Origin: Dipteris shenzhenensis
Taxonomy: Eukaryota; Polypodiophyta; Polypodiopsida; Gleicheniales
DNA: 64,000 bases
Strand: one strand, 5' to 3'
Assembly (NCBI GenBank): GCA_047967505.1
Contig: CM106538.1
Positions 25,301 to 39,100 of the stretch are shown in pieces. The position numbers were made by a program, and so were the translations under genes. Position 1 is the stretch's first letter. Each line of letters opens with the position of its first letter. Below the pieces are notes generated by a model. The model saw only the letters and a list, made by a program, of their open reading frames with translations. It did no database searches and had not been told where the DNA came from.

Positions 25301-28300
25301 TGGTCATCTGAAGGGGCCTAGCATCCAGTGCGAAACTGAAAGCCCCTCTCCAAGGCTGTGTTCTGCACTCAGATCTGGAGCAGTTTCAGAGAGAGAGTTC
25401 ATCATTGTTTTCCAGCACCCTGCTGAGTTTTGTATTGCTCCCTTGGAGTCATTTTCTGCCCACCATCCGGTGGATGAATATACTCTCTCTCTCTCCGTCT
25501 ATATTTCTGAGTGTGTGTTTGTTGCATCTGTGATCATCTATCTGAGTTGAGTGTGTGAGAGTTGGAGAGATCTTGGGTGGAGGATTGAATGATTCATTCC
25601 CTCCTATTTTCTAACATTGTATCAGAGCCATAGGCTCTCAACTCTTCTTCATCAAAGCACTCTCTAAAGGAGGAGTCCCTTGGTAGAGAGGCGATTCTGT
25701 TTTCAGCTCAGGCTAGCACGGGAGGTCAGTACATCTTTTTTGCTTCAGTTTTTCAGTTTGCTATTCACCAAGATGGATCAGCGTTCAGAAGCTTCTACAC
25801 CCACTGCTCGTCCTTCCTCCTCTTGTCATCTTCCTTCTTCATTCATTCCAAATTTTTGTGAAGTTGGAAAGCTCGATGGGATGAACTATCCAATTTGGAA
25901 AGTCAAGATCCGAAGCCCTCTGGTGGCACGGAAGCTATGGAAGATAGTGATTGGGACCGAGATGAAGCCGGAGGACATTGTGGACAAAAGAGGTGATGTT
26001 CTATTTGAAGCAGATGCGGATGAACTCAATTCATGGGAGGAGAGGGATGCTCAAGCCTTAGCAATGCTAATTGGCACGACAACAGATGCTGTGATCCCTC
26101 ATATCCAGTTGGCAGAGACGTCTTTAGAGGCATGGGCCATACTGAAGGAGCTGTATGAAACCGATTTTACAACGCGTATCATTACTCTTCAGCATCAACT
26201 TTATAATCTTGATATGAATGAGGGTGATAGTGTGCATGACCATCTGACAAAGGTGATAGTGTGCATGATGGACTCTCTCTCAATGGAGGAGTAGGCCTAT
26301 AAAAGGCCTACTCCTCCATTGAGAGAGAGTCCATCAGTTTTCTCCAGCAGTCTGTTGTGTTTTGTACTGCTCCCTTGGAGCTATTTTTCTGCCCACCATC
26401 TGGTGGATGAATATACTCTCTCTCTCTCTCTCCGTCCATATTTATTTCTGAGTTGAGTGTGTGTAAGAGTTGGAGAGATCTTGGGTGGAGGTTTGAGTGA
26501 TTCATTCCCTCTTGATTTCTAACATGGTATCAGAGCCATAGGCTCTCAACTCTTCTTGATCAAAGCACTCTCTGAAGGAAGGAGTCCCTTGGCAGGAAGG
26601 CGATTCTGTTTTCAGCTCAGGCTAGCACAGGAGGTCAGTACATCTTTTTTTGCTTCAGTTTTTCAGTTTGCTATTCACCGAGATGGATCAGCGTTCAGAA
26701 GCCTCTACACCCACTGCTCGTCCTTTCTCCTTCTCCAATCATCTTCCTTCTTCATTTATTCCCAATTTTGGTGAAGCTGGAAAGCTCGATGGGATGAACT
26801 ATCCAATCTGGAAAGTCAAGATCCGAAGCCATCTGTTGGCACGGAAGCTGTGGAAGATAGTGATTGGGGCCGAGGAGAAGCCGGAGGACAGTGTGGACAA
26901 AAGACGTGAAGTTTTAGTTGAAGCAGATGCGGATGAACTCATTGCATGGGAGGAGAGGGATGCTCAAGCCTTAGCAATGCTAATTGGCACGCTGTGATTC
27001 CTCATATCCAGTTGGCAGGGACGTCTTGGCCATACTGAAGGAGCTGTATGAAACCGATAATACAGCCTGTATCATTACTCTTCAGCACCAGCTTTATAAT
27101 CTTGATATGAATGAGGGTGATAGTGTGCATGACCATCTGACAAAGGTGAAAGTCGTGCGGGACCAGCTCGCAGTGGTTGGTCAGAAGGTGGACTCGAGTC
27201 AATTGGCATTGCTCACACTCCACAAGTTGCCACGGAGTTTAAAAAGTTTTGTGACTACGGTCACTGCGGGTCAACGGACCAAGCCAATCACCTTTGAGGA
27301 GCTTGGCCCACTACTACTTCGGGTGTGTACTTTCCATGGTTTTGAACCAAGTCTTTCTGTTAGACATGTGCTTTGAAGCACCGATGTCAACATACCAACC
27401 CTCTTTTCCTTCAGTGACTGCATATGCTGAACAATGTTCATTGATTAAAAACAACTGTCCAGTTGTCACATTGGCAGAATCATTCTTAGGCTCTTCTTTG
27501 TTCCTGGCTTCTCTCTTCCGCTTTTGATCCGCCTTCTTCTTTCGGCATTCTTTGGCGGAGTGGCCAAGCTTTTCATAGTAAAAGCACTTCATTTTCTTCT
27601 TTCGGTCAGCGTCCTCTGACTTCTTGAACTCCTTTGGCTTGCCTTTTCCAGGCTTGTCTTTGGCCACTAATGCCTTCTCGTTGGTTTGCGTAAAGAGTTT
27701 CTCTCGAGCCTCCTCCCGGATTCCAAAGTTTCTGTCGGGGGTAGCCGGACGTGTCTTGTGAAGGGCATTGGTAGTATTCCTTTCATTACAACCGCGGGTG
27801 AGGAGAAGGATATCTTTGGAGTACTTTATGTACCCAACCTTTGCAAGAACTTACTGTTTGTAAGTCAGATGGACAACAACATGGCAGTTCTCTTTCAAGA
27901 TGGCAAGGTCACTGTGACATCCAAAGCAAATGGACAGATGGTGGCTCAAGGAATTGAAGAGAACGGACTGTACCGCCTCAGTGCAATGTTGGTTCATGAA
28001 GACAACGGAAAGTCCAAACTTTGGCATGAGCGCTTCGGTCACGTCAGCTATGGAACCTTGCTTGAAATGTCAAAGTCGAAGATGGTGGATGGACTTCCAC
28101 CAATTACAGGCAAGGATGGTGTCTGTAGGGCTTGTCTAGAAGGCAAGTAGCACAGGGACAAGTTCCCACAAGAGGCCTCGTTTCGGACCAGCAAACCTCT
28201 TGAGTTGGTTCATGCTGACAGTTGTGGCCCAATGTCTATAGCATCGTGGGCAGGTTCCAAGTACTCACTTCTCTTTGTGGATGATTTCAGTAGAATGACC

Positions 28301-31300
28301 TGGGTGTATTGTTTGGCTAAAAAGTCACAGGCTTTCGAGAAGTTCAAGGACTGGAAGGCCAGAGTTGAAAAGGAGACAGCGGAGGATGTCAAGACGTTCT
28401 GTACAGACAGGGGGGAGAATTCACCTCAAATGAGTTTCACACATTTTGTCGCAAGCATGGGATCAAGCGACAACTCACCACAGCACATACTTCTCAGCAA
28501 AATGGGGTAGCCGAGAGGAAGCATAGAACCACCACGGAGATAGGGCTTGCTATGCTCCGAGGGAGGAACCTTTCTAAAGCCTATTGGAGTGAAGCTATCA
28601 ATACAGCCGTACACATTCTCAACAGGACCAAGATGAAGGCGGTCAAGGACAAGGCTCCATATGAAGAAGCCCTCTGTCACTCATCTTCGCATTTTTGGTT
28701 CTAACGCATGGGTGCATGTGCACCAGGAAGACAGGACCAAGCTTGATTCCCGAAGCAGAAAATGTATCTTTGTTGGGTATAGCGAAGAATCCAAGGCCTA
28801 TCGACTCTTCGACCTAGTAAAGAAGCAGATCCTTATTAGTCGGGATGTCGTCTTTGAGAAAAAGGAACCTGAACCCCAGGAGGAGCCTCAGATTGAGGAG
28901 AAGGAGATTGTTCAACCCCCAAACCCACCCCGGCCCAGGTTGACCATCCAAGAGGTGGCGAAATTGGAAGCTGATGTTCCACGAGGTACTGAGGAAGAGA
29001 AGGATGTTTTAGAAGCAGTTCCAGTTCCTCCTCCCACTGAGAAGCAGAACAGGTTGCCCCAATGGTACCTAAGAACATTGGAAGACTCTCGGGTCACTGA
29101 AATACTTGAGAGTAGCAGTTCTGGATTGCTTCGGTCCCAACATCTTCAGAAGACCCCATCAGTGAATTTTGCGTTGGTGGCTCAGCTTGAAGAGCCAAGG
29201 ACCTTTGAGGAGGTGAAGGACAATCCAGAATGGCAGGCTGCCATGCAGGCAGAGATGGATGCTATCCTGAAGAACAATACCTGGGACTTAGTGGCCAGGC
29301 TCCTGCGACAGAAAGTAATCGGCACTAAGTGGGTATACAAATTTAAATACAAATCAGACGGCAGCTTGGATAAGTACAAAGCAAGGTTAGTGGTCAAAGG
29401 TTTTGCTCAAATTGAAGGCATGGATTTTGATGAAACTTTTGCTCCCACAGCTTGCATGGTTACTGCCCTTGCTACCCAATTCCAGTGGCCTATTTTTCAA
29501 ATGGACGTGAAGTCCGCATTCCTTAATGGAACCCTGGAGGAGGAGGTATACGTAGAGCAGCCACCGGGCTTTCAAGATCCAGGGTCCCCATTAAAGGTCT
29601 GCAGGTTGAAGAAGGTGTTATACGGGCTGAAATAGGCCCCCAGAGCTTGGTACCAAAGGATTGATGTATTCTTTCATAAGATAGGGCTATGTCGGAGCCC
29701 TTCTGAGGCAAAACTCTACTTGTTCATTGAGAAGGGGTTGCGATTGGTACTCATCCTCTATGTTGATGATCTTATCTTGGACAGGTGACCATGTCAAGAA
29801 GATTTCTCAGGTCAAAGAGCTACTCATGTCTGAGTTTGAGATGACTGACCTTGGGTTATTACATTACTTGCTTGGGATAGAAGTAAACTAGGCCAAAGGC
29901 AGGATCTTCATTTCACAGGAGAAATATTGCAGAGGACTTCTGAAGAGATTCCAGATGGAGGATTGTAGGACAGCAGTAACTCCCATGGGAGGTCGGGCTC
30001 AAGCTAGTGTTCACGACACATCCTAGCCGGTCGATACTCCTTTGTACCGACCATTGGTAGGAGGTTTGCTTTACCTTACCAATACTCGACCTGATATTTG
30101 TTATGCAGTTGGGCGTTTATGCCAGTTCTCTGCTTCTCCTAGGAAGAGTCATTGGGATGCAGGCTTACGGGTGCTGAGGTATCTTAAGGGTACTTGCACC
30201 TATAGGATCACCTATACCAAAGGCATCGAACTAGGCGGGTTCTGTGATTGGGCGGGTGATGCTGACACCAGAAGATCAACAACAGGGTATTGCTTCTTAC
30301 TTGCATCTGGTGCCATCTCTTGGCTGAGTAAGAAGCAACCCATAGTGGCCCTTTCATCTACAGACACAGAGTACAGAGCCGCGTGTACAGCAGCTTGTGA
30401 GACATTGTGGCTGAGGTGGATTCTGGAGGACATGGACGTGTGTCAGGAGAGCGCAACAGTGCTGATGTGCGACAATCAGAGTTGCATAGCCATTGTCAAG
30501 AATCCAGTGTACCATGCACGGACCAAGCATATTGAAGTTCATTACCACTTTGTTCGAGAACTCATCATCGACCACGTGATCAAGCTCATGTACTATCCGA
30601 CCGTCGACAACTTGTCCGACCTCTTCATGAAGGCACTCCCTCGAGAACAGATGGAGCACCTCATCAGACGTATGGGGATTGGCCCACAGTTGTGACATTG
30701 AGGGGGGGTGTCAGATTCTCACTGTGCCCAGCTGTGAGCCCCTGATTTGAGGGGACAAGGGGCAGTGAGAGGTAGGAGGGCTGGGAGAGAGACTCAGGCC
30801 AGAAACAGAGGGAGGACAGCATGGAAGAAATAGGCGACCAGCACATGGGCTGGTCGCTGCCTGCAACAGCAGGTATATAGGGGCTTTAGGCCTCACGTGG
30901 AGGCTCCTGCAGCAGCGCAGACTGCCTGCACAGGGCACCCTTATATAGGGGCCTGTGGCAGGCCAAGTCGGCCCAACCAGGGCCACCGAGCAGGGCCAAA
31001 CCCTGGTCGGTTTAATGGGGCCCATGTGGTCGGCCACCAGACAGGGTACCGATCCTGCTTGTCGGTCATCTGAAGGGGCCTGGGCAGTGCCTATAAAAGG
31101 CCCACTTCTCCATTCAGCCCAGCATCCAGTGCGAAACTGAAAGCCCCTCTCCAAGGCTGTGTTCTGCACTCAGATCTGGAGCAGTTTCTGAGAGAGAGTT
31201 CATCATTGTTTTCCAACAGCTTGCTGAGTTTTGTATTGCTCCCTTGGAGCCATTTTCTGTCCACCATCCGGTGGATGAATATACTCTCTCTCTCTCCGTC

Positions 31301-34300
31301 TATATTTCTGAGTGTGTGTTTGTTGCATCTGTGATCATCTATCTGAGTTGAGTGTGTGAGAGTTTGAGAGATCTTGGGTGGAGGATTGAGTGATTCATTC
31401 CCTCCTTTTTTCTAACAGAGAGTCTATGGGGGAGTATAGCAGCGCAGCCCCAAATTATTATAGCATAACTACATTCAAGTACTATATTAAAGGTGGTCTG
31501 AATAACATCAGTTTAAGACTTAAGAGTCTTTGGGTTTAGGTTTGAAATCTCTAATGAGTGCTTGCCCGTCTTGATAAACCGCCCATTTACCTTCTTTCCT
31601 TGCTTCTTTCACTTTGATAAGTTCATTTGCCCTTTGTTTGAGTTGGGTCGGAGTGAGCTCTTTAGATATCCAAATCCTAGTACCCTTGAGCTTGTTGGTT
31701 TGTCTAAGGATCTAGGTTCTTAGAGTCCTTTCTTTGAAATAAATCTGTGCTTGGTTTCCCTTTCGAGTGATAAGACTTATGCCATTTTCATCCCAACCGA
31801 TTTGTGGCACTGCCTTCTTGAGTTGGATAATCTTTTCCTCATCAATACATTCCTCTTCCTCTTCCATTTCAAAATAGCTAAGGCAACTATCTTGCAATCC
31901 CCCAATACGTAAAATCTTATTGCTACTTGCTATGGCTTGCTGCTCTCTTACCTCTGTATAAACATCACATTTGTCGATTTTGTTATGTATTGTTGCTGTA
32001 ATTTCCTGTCCCATGGATTCGAGCTGAGTGGTGACCATTTCTTGGACCTTGGCTACAAGCTGTGGTGTAGGAGTTGCAGTATTGCATTGCTGTAGGACTT
32101 CTTGGGTTACCTCCTGTCTGCCTTCATTCTTCATTTCTGAAACTGTCTTCTCTAGGGAAGCAATACGGAGCTTTGCATCTCCGAGTTCTTGTTGTAGGAA
32201 GTAGATCCGCTCATGTGGATCAAGCTTGCTTTGAAATTTGTGAAAAGTCAAGGCATAAGGAGAAGGTGTCGACGCCATGGCGGTGTAGGATGGCTTCTTG
32301 TTAGCTGGAGTCGATGGAAAGAGCTGCCATCCTCTGAGACATCACATGCACCGCTGCCATCCTCAGAAGAGAAGTGAAAACCAGGCTCTAATGGTGTGGA
32401 TACTGGCTTGCAATCCTCAAACTGAAAACGCTGCAAAAGCTGTCCAATATACTTGGATTGTGACATCAAAATGCCCCTCTCATTGCTAGCAAATTGGATG
32501 TCCAGATAGTAGTGTAAAAGATGAAGATCAGACATAGCAAATGTCTTCTGCAAGTCAAGCTAAAAAGCTGCAATTTGCTCAGTATGTGTCCCAATCACAA
32601 GCATGTCATCCACACAAAGGACCAAAATCAGCAAATCTGTCCCACTCTTGCAGATGTAAAGGGCAGCCTCCGTGGGGTTGCTCTGAAAGCCAAGAGTGAG
32701 CAAATAAGTATGTATCCTGGAATACCAAGCCTGAGGTGCCCGCTTCAATCCATAGAGGGCTTTCTTTAAGCGGCATACCTTGCTTTCAGGACCTTCAACC
32801 TCAAAGCCAAGAGGTTGGGAAACATAGACCTCTTCCTGCAAATGCCCATGAAGGAAAGTTGTCTTGATATCAAGTTGGTGTACCCACCAATGAAAGTGGG
32901 CAGCAAAGGCAATAACAATGCGAATAGTAGTGATCCTGGAAGTGGGGGCAAAAGTCTCCTCAAAGTCATCCAATGGCATTCTTGCCAGGAGGCAAGTCAC
33001 ACAACTCTCAACTGCTATTCTGATAGAATCAATCCAATTCAGCTTGCATAGCCTTCAACCAACAATCAATTTGAAAGGCATCTCTATGGCATAAGGGCTC
33101 GTCATTGCATGCTGTAGCAACCAATGCATAAGCAACAAAACTAGCATGCTGTGTCTAGTATGGGCTGGCATAGGAGTATCCTATTTGCTGTCTTTTAATG
33201 TGTCAAGGAGCCAACGGGGGACCTTTTTGGGCTCCTAGATTTCAGCTCTTTCCTGGTCAAGAGCGTTGTGCACATTGTCCTGATCAATCGGAGGCATATT
33301 CAGCTGAATATGCTTTTGGACGAAATAGGGCATCAAGCACTGAACGAGCGTTGCTGAATTCTGATCGTTGAAAAGGTTTCCTTGAATCATTGGAAGAGCT
33401 CAACCAATGGCATCATATAGAACAAGGGAGCTCTTAGAAGCAATAATACAGACTGGCAGTTGTGATGGGCCAGGCACGGTCACCTGCTCCTGTCTCCTTA
33501 ACTAGATGAGACTATTTCTATGCTGAATTGCCTCGTGAACAAAAGCTGCTAGATATCTCTGATCTGGGTATAGGAGTCTGGAGAGGTCCTCGAATCCGTA
33601 TCTGAAAAGGCAATGGTATCATCCACAAATCTCATAGTAGATAGGGCAACGGAAGAAAATGTGTTCCTCTGTCTCCACCTCATGGCGCTCACACAATGTT
33701 CAGATACGACTCTCCCTGGGTATTCCCTCTGCTCGCCCACTCTCGATACGGAGTCGGTGCGATGACACACGTAAATGTCCAAGGGCAATCCTGAGTGAAT
33801 GTGGTAGGTGGATCTGGGTGTACCCCGGTGGGATGATGAAACCCTCCGCTGAAATGTGCAAGCAGTGGTCCCGATAGAAACTGAGCTTCATAGGGAGCTC
33901 TGCCTGTGCTAGCTAGGCGCTAGCTGTAGGAGATCCTCCCGTACGATTGGGTTGAATTCGTTGCCTTGGAACGGAACAAATGGGGCGTCAATGATGTACT
34001 GGAAGGGTGGCAGCCTGTCTATATGAAAACCCAATCTCTCAAACCACCTGCATGTGCACGCGTACCGATATCTCTCATCACCCTTAGCCATAGAAGATGC
34101 TAGTGCCAACCAAGGTAGCCTGTGTCGCCCTGTGGTACATGTGCCATACACGCGCACGTGGTAGAGGTAAATGATAGTCTAGAATGCCGCATCGAACTTT
34201 AGTTGGGATACCCCGAACTTAGCTTGAATGATTTGATGAGGGACAAATGGCTTGCTGCGTATCATCCGCGAGAGTAGGAGAACCTGTAATCTCTCCAGTT

Positions 34301-34894
34301 GAGTCCACAGAGAGGTCTGGTTTCGAGCAGGTGCCACCATACATGCCTGCAGGTCGGACCAAGGAGTCGAAAGAAGAACCTTGGTCCGTGGGTTTTGAAA
34401 GTGCAAGTGGAAACAGTCTCTCCAGTCGGGCTAGGGAGGCATAACCTCTACTCAGGCATGCCTGCATCGCCGGTCTCATCGTGAAGATAGGTCCAGAAAA
34501 CAGAACTCTGAAGTATGTGTATGATGAAACGATCTCAACTGGTGCCCGTCAAAAGTAAACTGCTCTCTGTGTGCAGCCGCTCTGGAGGTGTTGAAGATCA
34601 CAGCCTTGGTTTTACCCAAGTTGACCTTCAAGTCATGGGACTTGCTAAAAGCCAGTAGTACATCTAAATGTCTTTGGAGCGCCTTAGTGGAGAGCAACCA
34701 GCTCCTCCTAGTGTCCTCATAAAAGACTCAAGCTCGTCTATGTAGAGGCGAAACAAGGTCGGTGAGAGTGGAGCCGAACAGGCAGCCAAGGTGGAGCGGG
34801 AGCAGCGAGCGGGGGCGGAGTGGGAGGAGTGACGAGGGGCGGCAGAGCAGAGCAGGAGGGTGAGCAGGGGCAGAGCGGGAGGAGCGAGCGAGCG

Positions 34895-34942
<48 letters not shown>

Positions 34943-35907
34943 AATCAGGCAAAAGAAGCAACTTGGATATGTCACAAACACAGAAGACAACAGTCCAACC
35001 TCAACAAGAGCCAGGTGTGACAAATGCTTGCATGGCACTACAATACTCTCAGCAGTGACCATGGATAGCGATCAAACTTAGAAAGAGTTGGAGAAAATAA
35101 TTCATGCAAAAAGATTATGCTCAAAAGTGCTAGATAACATTATAGAATTTGAAGATGCTAATCTTGATACAGAGTGTAATACCCATCTCAAAAAGCACTC
35201 TCAGTGCGCTTAGGTACCAGACAGTCTGATTTAAATATATGGTATACTGTGCACATGCGCTTTACAAAAGATTGATTCAAAGCAATCAAGACATTGGACA
35301 AATCTTGAATATCTATGTAGTGATGATGGCAAGTTAACCAATTAAAGGCATAGGAGATATCAAGTGTATCTAAGTAATGAATTACAGAATCACGTATCAA
35401 CAGTAGCCAAGAATTCAATCTCCATATTGGGAATCATTGATCACAAAATCAATGATTCCCAATACAAAATGCAGAATATTTAGTCAAGATGAAATACTTG
35501 CACATGGCGTGCAAAATCATACACTGTACATGCTTTGGCAGTGATACAACATAGCAGAAAAAATATGCACATTTGCTAAAAGTGAAGCAACTTCATGGCA
35601 GCAATGAGACAGACACCTGAATTTCCAATCCTTTTAATTCGTTGATAAAAACGACTGATTTACCCTGGATCATGATGTGGGGATTCTGTGAAGGATGTGT
35701 GCATGGCAAGTAGCACAAGGGACCGTTTCCTACCAAAGAGGGCACATAGTCCATTGGTTTGGTTCACACAATTATCGAAAAATAATGGTAGACACACCAT
35801 CATTAAAAGAAATATATGTTTCATTACCTGGAAAGTATTTATTACGTCATGCAAAAGAGATCTTAAACCTTTGTAAAAAAGAACTTTAAACAATTTTCTC
35901 TTCTTTT

Positions 35908-35946
<39 letters not shown>

Positions 35947-35979
35947 CATGCATGCATATAGATAGATAGATAGATAGAG

Positions 35980-36052
<73 letters not shown>

Positions 36053-36101
36053 GCCCTTCTCTCTCCATACGCGCACGCACGCACGCACGCGCGCACGCGT
36101 G

Positions 36102-36162
<61 letters not shown>

Positions 36163-39100
36163 TAACGTCCACGGGAGGCCTCGCGGGCCTATGGGACAAA
36201 GTACACAGAAAAGCAAACTCATACAAGCCTCAGTGGGCTGAAGCAAAGGGCACGCTAGGACCCTTGCTGAGTACTAATCTATGCTAACAAAGTCATAATC
36301 ATAGAAATAGTCAACTGCAACTGCATAGTGGGCCAGATCAATCTATCCAGTATCAGGAACAAATTGAAAAACAAGTCAGTCTTGGCACTGGGACTTAGAA
36401 ACAGAATGAGAAACCGAAGCTTGGTACAGTGATGGCTCTCTGCTGGGCTGCGAAGATGTCTCATATCTGTGTCTGTCGAGCTGTCTCGCGCTACGGTGGG
36501 GGACGCGGTCTCTTCCCTCTCTGGACTCTCTGAGCTATGTCCAGAGTGACCCCTCGTCTCTGTCGGTCCTCCCTGAGGAAAGCTGTGATAGGTCGGACCT
36601 CAATAGAGTGTACTCTGGGGACTCTCTGTCGCGCATGTGGTCTCTGCGTCCCTCTCTTGGTGGTACTGCGCCGGCTGCTCATCTAGATTGCTCTCATGTC
36701 GGCTAGCTCCTCCTCCAATCCACTGTGTTCAAGGGCTGACTCAAATGTATAGAAGTTTGTGATGCGTCGGTGTGCCCGGTCATCCTCTATGTCTTGTGAT
36801 GGTCTGGCCATCCCGTGCTGCTCTCTGATTTGTCGCAGAAGTGTCTCCCTGTGCTGACGCATCTCCATTAGATAAAACCCGATACAGACCTGGTCATGGA
36901 GATGGATTAGTCATGACAAAGGGCCGAAGCCATTCCACATGATCGGTTGCCTATCAATCTCTTCACGAGAGGAAGGGGGAATCCTCCGAAGAGTGCTCCT
37001 GAAATTGGCCCATGCTTTCAGTATGGCAACCATGAGAGGGGGCGAAGGTGATCTGAGGTGTGCTTTGGTGAAAATCCACCTAATACTGCTCATCCAGTCT
37101 CCTCTTGAAGAAGGTGTGCACGTCTGTATGCTGCTAATAAAAAAGGCCTTCCACGGCTCCTGCCCTGGCATAAGTCCCTGCACCACCATCTTGCAGAGTA
37201 AAGCTCTGCACTGTAAGTGTGGATCAATAATATTGAGACCCCTATTCTGTGTAGGGAGGATGAGGGTCTCCCAAGCCACCCTGGCTAATGCATCTGTTGT
37301 GCCATCAAGCCCACTCCAAAGAAAATTTCTGATCGGTCTCCTGAGCTGAGTGATGCAGTTCCTAGAACGGCACCAGCAAGAACAAACAAACCAGAGGACA
37401 TGGTTGATCACCACAACTCTAGAGGCAAGATCCAGCTTGGCTGAGCTCCAAAAAAGGAGCTTCCTCCTGATGCTCTCCAACATGGGAGCAAACTGTTGCG
37501 TGGAAGAAATATCCAAGCCGACCTGGCAGCCTAAATACCTAACTGGCACACCCCTTTGAACCCAAGTGAATCCTATGTTAAGCCCCCAAACTGGAGTGTC
37601 CTCATCACTGATCCAAAAGCCATTGGATTTATGCCAATTTATCTGTGCCCCCGCCGCCAAGCAAAATAAATCCAATGCTGTCCTGAAAGAAGTGAGCGTC
37701 TGTGGTGTGACATCCAAGTAAACTGCTGTGTCATCTGCCAACTCACTGTCAAGTAGCTCCTCTTACCTTCTGATGGGAAGTCTCAGCCCAAAGATGTCAG
37801 CTTGAGATCTAACATAGATACTCATAGCTTCAGCCACGAACAAAAAAAGAAAAGGAGCAAGGGGGCATCCTTGACGGACTGATCTGGAAATCTGAAATCT
37901 CTCACCCCTTACCCCACCAATAAGTACGTGGCTGTGGGCTGATTTGTACAAAGAGGAAACACCTTTGATCCAAGCATCAGTAAAGCCAAAACGTAGAAGG
38001 GTGCCCTCTAAAAAACCCCAATCTACTCTGTCATAAGCTTTCTGAAAATCCAAGAGTAGAACAGTTAGATTCTGGCCGCTCTGCATGGCCCACTCTGAAG
38101 CTTCCCAAAAAGAGAAAATGTTATAAAAAATGCTTTTGCCATGCACAAATCCTGTCTGAGTGTCATGAATAAGCTCTGGGAGAAGGGGCTGCAATCGGAG
38201 GCTGATTGCTTTGGCAAGAATCTTGTAACATGTCCCCGGAAGGTGGATGAGACCCTCAGACTTGTAAATCTTGTAAGATCTTGTAACTCACTAAATTTCT
38301 GCAACCTCCTTTCGGGATAAGGTGGATGAGACCCTCTGTGAGTGACTTGGGCATCTCGCCAGAGTCCCAAATGCCCTGCAGGGCTGAAGTAATGTAGTCT
38401 CCAATCATATCCCAAAATGCAATGAAAAAAGAAGGGGTGAGGCCATCCGAACCTGGGCACTTGCCCTTGTGAAGGCCTGAAAGTGCAGTCCTGAACTCTG
38501 TGTTGGTGAAAGGTGCATCAAGCAAAACATGCATATCCGGTTTCACCAACAAAGGGATGCTCTGCCAAATAACTTGTCTAGCATCTTCTCTATCCCGTGT
38601 GTCAGGATTTGCAGTAAGAAGGGCAGCATAAAAATCTGAAGCTATGCGCATGACATCATCCGGATCTGTCTGTAAAACCCCATGTGAGTCAATAAGGTGG
38701 GATACACTCTCTCTACTATGTCTAGGGCCAAGAGTAGAGAAAAAGTGTTTATTGACTCTGCCACCCATCTGAACCCAGAAGGACTCCCGTGCATGAAAGG
38801 CATACTCTGCTCTCTGATCAAGCAATATCTGCTGATGAGTCCTTGCTGCAGCAAGGCACTCCTGAATCCAAGCATCTGAAGGCCGTTTCTACTCTTCCCT
38901 CTGCAAAGCGAAAAACTGCTGGCGAACACCAATCTCACGTCTGAGAATATCTCGTCTCCTAGTACAAGCAACTGAGTGGTAGAAGTCGCTAATACCAGAA
39001 AGGGCAGCAGCTACATGTGATGGATATGGCTGCCCACCCTGGACATGAGAAACCCATATCTGCAGGGCTACCTCTGTAAGGTCCTCCTCTGTGTACAAGG

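Larger units (their letters stand above)
24948..31417 (+). mobile_element. Copia D, LTR retrotransposon with target duplication
   Basis: 5' LTR 24948-25616 and 3' LTR 30709-31417 are flanked by identical GAGAG (24943-24947 and 31418-31422). The interior holds a partial gag, a second LTR fragment with primer site and gag, an inverted gag-protease segment, then integrase, reverse transcriptase and RNase H with stops. The LTRs differ at roughly 13 sites in the first 370 bp plus a 39-bp deletion, so it is older than copia F. It is inserted in element d. Confidence 0.9.

Noticed and set aside
34860-35081. Plus-strand frame through (AG)n at LINE J
   Set aside because: Low-complexity ERERER translation of the microsatellite.
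35660-36246. Long minus-strand frames of repeated SLSL, CVCV and similar
   Set aside because: Translations of (AG)n, (CA)n and (AT)n microsatellites.
36683-36868. Separate small host gene MEMRQHRETLLRQ...
   Set aside because: Lies in line with LINE H ORF2 and its 3' region, with a homologous region in LINE G; treated as part of the LINE.
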